DNA of 64,000 nt, taken from positions 308,963-372,962 of the forward strand of contig JAUIRK010000871.1 in assembly GCA_030549495.1 (NCBI GenBank), written 5' to 3'. The number at the start of each line of letters is the position of its first letter. Positions within the stretch are counted from its first letter, which is position 1. The position numbers were made by a program, and so were the translations under genes. The notes beneath the pieces are model-generated. The model was not told the DNA's origin, searched no databases, and was given only the letters and a program-made list of their open reading frames with translations. Shown here piece after piece: positions 1 to 9,235 of this stretch. The DNA is from Nectonema munidae. Taxonomy: Eukaryota; Nematomorpha; Nectonematoida; Nectonematidae.

Positions 1-88
1 ATGTAAAGCAGAAGATTTGTATTAAAGAGCATTAATAAATGAAGACGATTTTATTTTTGTAATGTCGACTGTGGTCGATAACGGTTAA
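1..88. mobile_element. TTAA-ended MITE, copy cut by the window edge
   Basis: This is the right-hand part of a short repeat that recurs at 13474-13611 (inverted) and 58442-58570 (same orientation). It shares the internal words GTAAAGCAGAAGATTTGTAT and AAGACGATTTTATTTTT with those copies. It ends in GTCGATAACGGTTAA, which matches their terminal inverted repeat followed by TTAA. The left end lies outside the window. TTAA ends and a CCCGTTA-like terminus suggest a non-autonomous piggyBac derivative. No coding sequence is present. Confidence 0.7.
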
Positions 89-547
89 TTTACAATTTTA
101 TATTATATTCTGTTTTCGAAATAGAATCAAAAAGCGCAAAAAAGAGAGGCCCAGCAAAAAGACTCACTTTTGGTTAAGTGCAACTCTTTTGCTTTTCACA
201 CCAACTGGTTAAAGTAGCTCTTTGTCTATTTTAATATTTGAAATAAAATAGGGTCGTTCTTTTAGGCTTTTTCCGAAACTATTGATTGGATAATTTTGGA
301 TTTGATTTGAACCAGCCTAAATTCAGAACATATATTTAAAAGTTGAAGGAGGAATAGCTGACTAACTATCAAATTATCTAAACTATAGTAACTTCAAATG
401 TTTGCATTATTTTTTTTTGCGAAGCCTTTTTATCACACCGTCACTTGTCGACATTTCATCTGATATTATATTCCCAACTTTTACATAATTCTCATTTCAA
501 ACTATTGTTATAAAAGTGCTGCTACTTTTTTTATAAATAAAGGAGGA
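89..547. other. A+T-rich stretch without a recognisable gene
   Basis: No exon with credible splice sites or a recognisable domain was found here. Short A and T runs dominate. Confidence 0.4.
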
Positions 548-1066
548 AAGTTGCAAAACAATTGGATATATGGAGAAAAATAATCAGATCCACGAATCAC
601 AAAGACAGTAATAGAAACTTCCTTTAGTGCCACATTTGTAATAGTATTTATCATTTTGATTACGATTGCCAAAAAAGAGAAAAAGCAGTTGTTCTCACCA
701 ATAACATAAAAACTCAAAATACATTGCACAACAAACTTAACAAGCAGATATTATATCTGGGGAAGAAAATTGAAAACAGCAACTAGGACAACGCTTTCTT
801 TCACATGACCAGAAATGGAGTTTTATATGGAGTGATCTCCTATCACTTAGACGATATTTTATGGAGTGAAATAATTTCTTTTACGCCGAGTTCATTGATC
901 CTCGCTTTTCCATATTAGTAATCTAGTTTGGTAACATTTCAGTGCTAAAAATTCTAGCTTTTATCATTTTAAAATTTGGTTTTAAGTAGCAAAGTGTCTC
1001 AGTACAGAGTAATCAATCTACCTATCCAATTCATTTGATATAAATAAACCAGGCCTGTTGACAATT
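548..1066 (+). mobile_element. Fossil Copia-like retroelement fragment, copy 1
   Basis: About 500 bp is shared in direct orientation with 29351-29845, differing by scattered substitutions and small indels. Translation of the shared block gives patches resembling the metazoan Copia-type reverse transcriptase around its YxDD-like box (HLDDILW). The piece is an old, broken fragment with several disruptions, and no long terminal repeats are visible around it. The family call rests on one short motif and is tentative. The repeat relationship itself is directly visible. Confidence 0.4.
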
Positions 1067-1273
1067 ATTTCAAAATCGAAGGAAACTTAAGTGCCTACTC
1101 TTGAATTGAAAGAAATCAAGTGGATATTTTTGAATAGGATCAACTCAGAATCCATCATATATTTAACAAATATGATCGAATAAATAATTTTCTCTTTTCA
1201 GCGAAATATCTTAGAAAGTGGAAAAATATACTCTTATAAAAATTTAAAAGGAAAAAAGAAACATTCACCCTAC

Positions 1274-1361
1274 CTTTTGGTTTATGATTTGGATGTCTAG
1301 TGAAAATGATATCTACATGAGCGTTCGCAGAAGGCCTCATCGCGTTGTCTTCATTTTCATC
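1274..1361 (-). CDS. Candidate internal coding exon, acidic N-terminal side
   Basis: I do not recognise this protein. On the minus strand an acceptor (ATACTTTAG) at 1362-1363 is followed by an open 88-nt block that begins DENEDNAMRPSANAH and ends in HPNHKPK. It closes at a strong donor (AAAG|GTAGGG) at 1268-1273. The exon begins in phase 0 and ends after one extra base. Its base composition is richer in G+C than its flanks. It could join the acidic exon at 14799-14935, which is on the same strand and ends in phase 0. Alternatively it is a chance open block. Confidence 0.4.
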
Positions 1362-1366
1362 CTAAA

Positions 1367-4299
1367 GTATACATGAAAAGATTAAACCCTATCTTTTTCA
1401 AGAATACATTGTATATCATTTTTAAACACTCTAAACATGCAATGGGAGGGACGAACAACGTTGATATTTCAAGTGGAGAATTTTTTTCAATAACTTCAAA
1501 CTGTCAAAAATTTTCGATCAAGGTATACATTTCTTAAGAGGTATATGAAAAATAGTTTCTAAAATTACATCAAAATTGAAATTATTGTGTTATAATAAAG
1601 ACGTTAATGGTACCATGGTAAGGGAGAAAATTAAAGGAAACAATTAACAGCTAAAACTTTCTGCTAAGCTCAAATTATCACAGGAAGGTGAGCGGCGCCA
1701 TTTTCCTCTGTTCGTCGTGAATTATATTTAAAATAGATGAGATCGATTTATATTTAAAATGGTGGAAAAAGTCACGAATAACCCCTCTTGAAAGTTCAAT
1801 ATAAGAAATAAATATCAGCGATGGGAGCATATCTAAAATGCAAGCCAAATTGTGATTCTTTCTATCTTTTAGAAACCATTAATTTGGATAAAAGTCAAAA
1901 ATAATTTGGGCCATTCAAAAAACGCGATGCAGACATCATAGATAATGTACAAGCATTTGCTTGCTTGCTTGCTTATCGCTATTTTATTAACCCATTTAGT
2001 ACCAATATTCCCAAATGCAACACAGACGATTTCAGTAATTCTTATTTAATTCAATTTAAAACAAGAGTTCGTCTGGGTTTCTTTGGGAACATGGGTATGA
2101 GTTAAGTGGAGTAAAACCTCCATTAGTGAACACCCCTAAAGTGTGAAGAGAGGTTTCCTAATATATGTCTTTATCTTTAGAAAGGGAAACAGCAGTTATT
2201 TAAAGCATTCTTAAATTATTGAGAAGAGATCAAAAATATAAGTTAATTTAAAAAATAACAGCTTTAAAAAACTTTTCTGGAAAATAAGACTTTAAATTAA
2301 AAATATGGATAAAAAAGATTTTAAAAATTGGAATTTCTGAATCAAGGACATTTCTGGTGCGGCAGTTTTATAAAAGACAACACATTTTTTCTGAGCTTTA
2401 AATTTAGTTTGCACTCTGTAATCGTGCCTCAATGTGCTCACTAGTTTGATAATGGAGCATTATAAAATTTTAATATTGAAAAGTGTATATAGAAGATGTA
2501 AGGAATTTGTTCATTTGGATTATATGAATGAAATTATATAATCGTAAAAGTAAGCACTAGTACGTTGAAAGAAGTATAAAGATCAGAATGTTAAATTAAA
2601 AAAACTATTATCAAAGACTTGGAAAAAAATTTCAAGGGTCTCGAGATTATACAGATCAATCAACCCATTACTAATACATATATACTTATTGAAAAAATTT
2701 GTCTAAAATATCTAACTTGAATAACATCAATAATACGTATTATACTTAAAATTTTATCACGATTGCAATGTAAAATTGTGCTTATGTCAACGCAATATTT
2801 TTATACAAATGTTGATAATAATAATAATTGATGAAAAAGCTATACCAAGCATTTTTTATTCCTTTTGTCAGCATTACAAAAATAAGTCTTACTGATGCAA
2901 AATTTTTGAAACCTGTTAAAGAACCAATTATATATAGCTGATTATATACATTCAAACATTTAATCAAGTAATATGAAGGTAGGAGCCGAAGAGGATAATT
3001 TTTTCCATTATGGATGGAAACATGCCATATAAAGCTATATATTGTAATGGAAAAGCTGATCATTCTATTTCAAATACTATTTAGCATTGCTTGTAATAAA
3101 TCCTTACAATATTATTTATAAAATATTCTCAAACAGAGGTATAAGCATCCAGAGGTATCAAGTAATATGAAGGAAGTTTAAAGAATAAACAGCAAAGAAT
3201 TTTATATCAAATGTAAACATATTTTTCTGATACGCAATTACAAAGTTTATATGTACAATGTTGGGATACAATTTCTTATAGTCCCAGCCCCATTAAAATC
3301 AGTTTTGCCCCCCCCCCCCCATCCGTACTTGGAGTCTGGCAAATGGGCTGTTTTCAACCTCGCATTTATGTGAAAAATAAAACAAATTTTGAAAGAAAAA
3401 AATAGGGTCTTCAATGAGAGGTGGGAATTAGTGAATGTTCGAGACAAAATGTCTTATTTGCTTTGAGATAGTTTAATTGCTACTGTTGAAATTCAATACA
3501 CAGCAACATTAATCTGTTCAAGAAAACATTTAGCATGTCGAATAAGAGTGGGAGTCCAAAAAGACGGCATGCAAAAACGGGGAGATGAAAAGCAAAAGGC
3601 CAATCTAATGTTTCTAAATCTTAAAGATGCTATTGATTAGAAAGATTTTTGCATCACGGCTAACGGCACAGCCAGTGAAGGAAAAATTAGGTCATCTGAT
3701 ATTTAATGAAAGATAGTGACTCTTAACTTTTTTCTATGAACAATATTTCATTGATAAATGTGAATAAATAATAAATTTTTTACATGTTGACATTTTTATT
3801 TTATATTAAAAAGCTTCAATCTAATTAAATTTTAATCGCTCAAGACGATAATACCTATCTTCCATATTTAAACTGAAATGTTTTTAAAATGAACTTTTAG
3901 AGTCTAGCATGACTTAGAGTGCACGGATGCTGCTCAGTTATGATAACAAAAATGGAAAGATTAATTGGGCATCCTAAAAAAAAACCAATGATCCAGAACC
4001 ATTAATTTTAAAAATCAATGTGCAAAATCTTTATCTCTAAATAACACTTTGGAAAAATATTATATAGGTAGTATGACATTTGAGCAAATACTATAGATCC
4101 ATCAATATCGAAACACGGTGATGATAGATAACAAACTAAATTGTTCACACTAAGCTAATCACTTAAAAATGTTAGCGGTGGAAAAGAATTTATGTTAGTT
4201 AACGTTTTGGAATTACGAAGTAAAACAAATCAAATTTTTCAAAAGCAAAAAGTACTCTGAATTATCAGATCAGAAATTTTACAACGGTAGAACATTCTT
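1367..4299. other. A+T-rich region with simple repeats, no gene found
   Basis: The stretch contains a (GCTT)n microsatellite near 1955-1973 and a run of 13 C at 3308-3320. The C run sits in a G+C-rich patch (3290-3370) that looks like the degenerate end of a hAT-type element. The short open frames here have low-complexity A+T-driven composition. I see no domain or splice-site pair that I would call a gene. Confidence 0.4.
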
Positions 4300-4690
4300 A
4301 TGTAATATGATATTAAAGCATATTTATGTATGAATAAAATCTTAGCATTCAGAAAAAATAAAACTTTCACCCTCAATTGTGCAGTAAAAAAAGGCAACGC
4401 AGTAGTAAAAGTGTGTACAAAATGTACACAGATTATTTTTTCAAAAATAATTGTAAAAAGTGTTAAAATAATCAATTTTCCCATATTTCTTTAATAGCTG
4501 CCAATTTATTATAATTTTTTCTTTCTACTCTGTTACGAAAATTAACGAAAAGCAAACATCTGACGAAGAATTTAAATCTAACAGCACTAATGGTCGCTTT
4601 ATAGAAAGGTCTACACCATAGTTCTTGTAAATTTGTCATGTTATCTCTGTCAACACCTGCACGTATAAAAATGACATAACACGCTTTCAC
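4300..4690 (-). pseudogene. piggyBac-type transposase fragment
   Basis: The minus strand at 4472-4690 reads a stretch with the pattern TISAVRFKFFVRCLLF, then a charged spacer, then NKLAAIKEIWEN. This corresponds to the segment just before the first catalytic Asp in piggyBac transposases (usual form: TMS..RF..L...IRF...DKLAPIREIW). Further downstream another frame resumes with FVHTFTTALPFFTAQLRV, which resembles the catalytic-Asp neighbourhood, but the acidic pair is missing. About 100-130 residues remain of a protein normally near 550-600. It is a different, older copy from the transposase at 6408-7730. No terminal repeats were identified. Confidence 0.55.
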
Positions 4691-4934
4691 TTCATCAAAA
4701 CTAAAATTAGTAAGGAAAATTCATTTTGTTCAAATTTTTATTGTACTCATAGCGTACATCATACGCTTTACGATTTTTATATCTTAGAATAAAAAGAAAC
4801 ATTACGTTGCTGTAAAACAATGAAAAGGCTTCAATTTCCTTAACAGCAGAACATAATGCTCTTGGAGTTAGAGTCAAAATATTTCTTTGCAGTAAAGCAT
4901 TGGAAATTGGATTGAAACTCCTTAATTTCACCAA

Positions 4935-5072
4935 CTAAGTGTTCATTTTGATGAATTTTGACTCCTTAATGACTGTTTATGCTGAGGTGGAAAATGAAAA
5001 TGAGCACTCATTTTCCTATAAAATATCTCATATGGCACATGCGTCTCTTACAGCCTCTGAACAGTAAGTCTC
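4935..5072. other. Flank between piggyBac remnant and LINE
   Basis: Composition shifts from A+T-rich to mixed just before the LINE 5' region. No feature is recognised here. Confidence 0.3.
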
Positions 5073-5355
5073 CTGATCTGCCTTCACGCGGCGGGGTTGT
5101 TTAAAACTAAATGATCTTGAGGCAAAAGCGAGTAACAGGCGCTTTAACCTCGTATAGCTCCGGGTGGACCAATCTCGTTAGCTTTGGACAGCAGTTGTTC
5201 TAGGAGAAAATAACTCTGATTCCAAATTACCACTGCCTTGTGGGTTAAGTACTTGGTTGTACAAAGGCTAAAGGTTTCCAGTCCTGAATACAAACACTGG
5301 TTGGCGTCAGGAAGGGCATCCGGCTTGTAAAAATTCTGCTCCAATTTACTTTGCA

Positions 5356-6113
5356 ATGATTCAAAACTCTATAGGGCGGGGTACAGCCCTAAGTACTCCG
5401 TGGGTCCTTCCAGTAACCTACGTCAAAAAGAATACTGAAAAAAAACCAAAGAGAAAGAATAGTGTGGTAGATCATACTGACAAAATTTCTTGTAATGTAA
5501 TAAGATTAGCTTCATGGAATGTCGGCACAATGACAGGAAAAGCGAATGAAATTGTAGAGATGATAAAGCGAAAGATTGAAATAGCCTGTGTACAAGAGAC
5601 TAAATGGAAGGGTAATGCTTTTAAAATGCTTATTCAAGGATTCAAAATTGTTTATACCGGCTCAACTAATAAAAAGAATGGTGTAGGAGTAATTTTGAGT
5701 AAAAAATGGCATGAAAAGATAATTGAAGTGAGAAGGATAAGTGACAGGATAATTTTATTGAAATTAAAGGGTTTTAATGAAATTATTACTGTTGTGTCAG
5801 TGTATGCACCACAGATTGGTTGTGATAGGGAGGAAAGATGTTTTTGTTGATAAACTTGATAATTTACTGTCGGAAGTCGCAGAGAGTGAAACATTAATTT
5901 TAGCAGGTGACTTTAATGGTCAGATTGGGAAAAATAGTGATGGGTATGAGGGAGTCCATGGTGGACAAGGTTTTGGCAAAAGGAACGAAGAAGGCAACAG
6001 AGTATTAGACTTGGCACAGAGAAATGAATTGACCATCTGCAACACTAATTTCAAGAAAAAAGATGATCATTTAATAACGTATAGTAATGGAGGCAGAAAT
6101 AGTCAAATAGACC
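5356..6113 (+). pseudogene. RTE LINE endonuclease portion (5' half of ORF)
   Basis: The endonuclease nicks target DNA to prime reverse transcription. The reading starts with MIQNSIGRGTALSTPW at 5356 after a basic leader. It then shows the AP-endonuclease-like motifs in order: ASWNVGTM (Asn), CVQETKW (catalytic Glu), VYAPQIG and, after a one-base frameshift near 5835-5850, LAGDFNGQIG (Asp and Asn). The second frame runs from 5777 through the repeated NGGRNSQID box. The coding sequence then stops making LINE sense at about 6113, where CTTTTAACC begins foreign DNA. The missing continuation, with the KNCKVIPG and QHR motifs, resumes at 9240. Family assignment is strong because the motif order and spacing match RTE/BovB-type proteins. 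Confidence 0.8.
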
Positions 6114-6407
6114 TTTTAACCTTCGCTATACGCACATATGGCAATTTACTCCACACCAATATTTAAAAACTCGATAGCGTAAAATTTTCTCACTATCGTA
6201 ATTTTTTAACTACCATGTAAATTTAAGTAATTTTATGATTTTTCATGGATTATACCTGAAATTACCATATGAATATTTTTTTTCTGAATATTTTCGAAAA
6301 ACCATTTTTTTGACTTTAAATTTTCTAGATGGCGTTAAAACTTTCAAGAAAAAATAGCCTTCCAACTTCATATAAAAAAATTTATTGACAAGGAAGATAA
6401 AAAAAAA

Positions 6408-7730
6408 TTATATACAGTTTTCACATATTAATTTAGTGTGATTTTTACACATAAACAGAGAGCATTTCTTACATTTTCGCGTTGTTCTACTTTTTTTAGG
6501 CTTGCAAATATTGCAGAAACCTCGGCTACTTGATGATTCTGAGCTGTCAACCTGGTAAAATCCATAGAAGCTTAAAATATTTTTTGTCTTTAGATTTATT
6601 TGAGGAGTTTGCGACCTGATTTTCATGGACTCTTCGCTCAAAAGCATAGCCAAATGCTTTATAAACACTTTTCTTCCACTACTTTTTATTGATGGGTAGT
6701 TGTCAGGCGCATTGAACTTCGCAATGATGAAAGAATTTAGAACACTCATATCAAGATAATTCGCAAAAGCTGCTCGAGTCCATCTTCTACAAGGTTTGTA
6801 GCTTCGGTATTGCTTGACCATTCTATTCGCGACGTCTACCCCGCCTTTGTATTTGTTATATTCTATTAGAGATTCAGGCTTAGCAAACTCAGAAGAAATC
6901 TCGACCTTTTTTCTGTGTTGAGATGAAAGAATGTAGACAACTTTAAAATTGCGTTTTGCATGCTTGCGAGGAATATAAGCGGAAAGGGAAGCTTGGCGAG
7001 AATAAATGATACGGGATTCACATTCATTTAGATCAAGAGATTTCAAATAAGAAGGCTGAAGAATTCGTGGGATAAATCTTCGAGAATACATGACTGTACC
7101 ACAAATGGTAATATTTTTTGTAAGTCCCCACTCTGCAATTTCATGGGAAGTGAAAAATCGATCAATATAAAGGCCACAGCCATCAGGTAGATTTTCATCT
7201 GTTACCAATCTTTTGATGATGTTCTTAGAAGAAAAGTATTCTCTGTTGGGTAAACCAGAGATGTAAATTTCTGGTTTGAGAAAATAAAAACTTTCAGCAT
7301 CATTTAGATGATAAAATTTAAGTCCATAATGACCGGGCTTTTTAGGATCATATATCTTTATATTGCATCCTCCTCTAAAGCTGACCAACTGTTCGTCTAT
7401 TGTAACCACTTTACTTGGAGTCCAAAAGTTAGAAAAAGTGTCATAAAAATGATCATGAATCTTTCTTATAGCTGATATTTTATCATTCGGATTTCTTTCA
7501 GCTTTTTCATCAAAAGTTAAAAAATTGTGTATCAGAACAAACATATTTCTACCAAGTGCAGCCTTCAAAAAAGGAACACCAAAAGCTTCATTGAACAAGT
7601 TGGAAATTTTTATTCTCTGATCCATTGATTGACCTATATACATCAAGCAAGACAAATAGGAAACTAAGTGAAACACTTGAAAATTATCTGCATAGTGTCT
7701 AAGATTACTATGCTTAGGATTTGATGTTCT
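6408..7730 (-). CDS. piggyBac-family transposase, N-terminus not found
   Basis: A DDE-type transposase for cut-and-paste movement at TTAA sites. The frame is open for about 440 residues without a break. The first catalytic Asp lies in TIDEQLVSFRGGC, the second in LYIDRFFTSHEIAEW and the third in KYKGGVDVANRM, so the triad is present. The C-terminus has a cysteine-rich zinc-binding tail (CNICKPKK..CKKCSLFMCKNH..CENC), as in family members. Relatives are about 550-600 residues, so roughly 100-150 N-terminal residues are absent. The frame extends upstream of the GTG at 7674-7676 to about 7730 (SNPKHSNLRHYADNF) with no ATG. A good acceptor-like TTACGTTTAG lies there, so an upstream exon is possible. 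Confidence 0.8.
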   Translation of the reverse strand, partial: RTSNPKHSNLRHYADNFQVFHLVSYLSCLMYIGQSMDQRIKISNLFNEAFGVPFLKAALGRNMFVLIHNFLTFDEKAERNPNDKISAIRKIHDHFYDTFSNFWTPSKVVTIDEQLVSFRGGCNIKIYDPKKPGHYGLKFYHLNDAESFYFLKPEIYISGLPNREYFSSKNIIKRLVTDENLPDGCGLYIDRFFTSHEIAEWGLTKNITICGTVMYSRRFIPRILQPSYLKSLDLNECESRIIYSRQASLSAYIPRKHAKRNFKVVYILSSQHRKKVEISSEFAKPESLIEYNKYKGGVDVANRMVKQYRSYKPCRRWTRAAFANYLDMSVLNSFIIAKFNAPDNYPSIKSSGRKVFIKHLAMLLSEESMKIRSQTPQINLKTKNILSFYGFYQVDSSESSSSRGFCNICKPKKSRTTRKCKKCSLFMCKNHTKLICENCI

Positions 7731-7847
7731 AAACGTAAAATTTAAAAAAATATTTACTTGACCTTCTATAAGTATAAATTACACAAAACTAAATCAATGG
7801 ACTGAAATTTATGTAAAGCTCTTGATAAAATTGATCTGTCTTTTTGC

Positions 7848-7935
7848 ATGTATGTGTTTGTGTTTGTGTGTGTGTGTGATCGTTTGGGTATATGTATGTG
7901 TGATCGTTTGGGTATATGTATGTGTGCGTGTGCTT
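7848..7935. repeat. GT-rich microsatellite with a duplicated 25-bp word
   Basis: A TGTGTG tract contains two tandem copies of GATCGTTTGGGTATATGTAT, each followed by GTGTG. It lies within the insertion that splits the LINE. Confidence 0.8.
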
Positions 7936-8376
7936 ATTTGTGAATTGAATTGTGAATCGTTTATACGGTCGAGGATCCAGATATGGGCCTACCCGTCAGA
8001 ATTCTGAGTCCAAATTCATCTTGCACATTTTACCACACTAGCCTTTTGGTGAGTGATAAACAGTTATCTAACTTTTCTCTGAACATATAAATTAAGCTGG
8101 GTGAAGCAAAGAAACTTAAGTATTATATATGGCGTTATAAAAATACAAAACTCATTAGACTCCTCTTGAAATAGTATCGAAGGTTCCCGTACGGGGTAAA
8201 TATTGTTGTAATAGTTATGATACTACGATAACTAGACAGTTTTACCAACCCAATCTTAATCTACTCCGAAAAAACCTCGGGGCCTTTAGAATAAAAATCT
8301 CTGATGAAAAACGTATGTGTGTGAGTGTATGTAATTTTTTAATTTTTGCAACGAATTGCAGGCATGCATTTTCGTT

Positions 8377-8485
8377 TTCGGATATTTTGGTTTTCGGAGA
8401 TTTTGGTTTTCGAAGATTTTGTTTTAGGAGATTTTGGTTTTTGAAGATTTTGTTTTAAGAGATTTTGGTTTTTGGAAATTTTGAC
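8377..8485. repeat. Short minisatellite, 15-18 bp unit
   Basis: About six degenerate copies of a unit like GGAGATTTTGGTTTTC follow one another, alternating TTTTGG and TTTTGT forms. It is a local tandem expansion with no coding sense. Confidence 0.75.
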
Positions 8486-8879
8486 CTGGTACCTTACTAA
8501 CGGACTACTTTCATTTGCTCACTCACTGAAAGAGGGCAGGTTAAACTTTTATAAAATAATTTAGGTTTTTGAAGTTACTACCGTGATTGAAAAATAAAAA
8601 TGTTATTGTTATTTCAACATTCTAAATTACTTTATTTGGAAGATTGATTTACAAAAAATTTAATTAATTTAGTTGAAAAAAACAAGAGTTGTGGATTTTG
8701 ACTTTTGTACCTCAAGTTACCACATTACAAAGCTAGTCATTTTTGGATGGAAACCTCACTTAGTGTCATAAAAATAATTACTATTGTGTTACTTTTACTA
8801 GAAAAGAAAAAGACCAAAAAAGATTTCCGATCTCGTGAAAAGTAAAAAATATAGAAGGCAATATTGGAATATTTTCAAA

Positions 8880-9232
8880 ACTTACGCATAGTTAGAATCC
8901 ATCTTTTTTTTGGTTTTGGGGAAAAGAAACTCTTTCAATTTTTTGGTAAAAAAAAAGAAAAATTTTTAAAAAATTATTTTTCTTTATAAAAAGATTTTTG
9001 GGACCAGGTGGAAAGATTATAACATTTCTTTTTTTTTCTCTTCCAACTCTTCCCCCTCAATCAAAAAAAAAATCCCCACTCAAATCAATTTAATTTGGCC
9101 AAATAAAATTATCATTAATTTCTTCTTCCCAATCAAAACTTTGAAGGTTTTTTTTAAAAAAAAAATATGAAAAAGATGATCATTTAATAACGTATAGTAA
9201 TGGAGGCAGAATATACGTTCAAATAGACAATT
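8880..9232. other. Homopolymer-rich junction with a duplicated LINE segment
   Basis: From 8880 to 9165 the sequence is unusually dense in runs of A, T and C, with little else. At about 9168-9228 it repeats 6058-6113 of the LINE with several small indels and substitutions. This looks either like an unpolished gap-filled stretch or like a complex repair junction. No gene is present. Confidence 0.5.
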
Positions 9233-9235
9233 TTA

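Larger units (their letters stand above)
6114..9167. mobile_element. piggyBac element inserted in the LINE
   Basis: The left boundary is a TTAA at 6117-6120 followed by CCTTCGCTATACGCACATAT, a plausible terminal repeat. A TTAA also exists at the corresponding point of the LINE after the insertion (9233-9236). Inside lies a minus-strand piggyBac transposase (6408-7730). A subterminal GATAGCG/CACTATCG inverted pair sits near 6172-6206. I could not find the matching right terminal repeat. Instead the LINE resumes with a second copy of about 50 bp that already occurs at 6058-6113. The right end is therefore lost, rearranged or misassembled. Confidence 0.6.

Noticed and set aside
2782-3063. 93-codon minus-strand frame
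   Set aside because: Composition is driven by A+T-rich DNA (Tyr, Ile, Asn, Phe) with no domain or splice sites.
7822-8007. Cysteine/valine-rich plus-strand frame
   Set aside because: It is produced by the GT-rich microsatellite.
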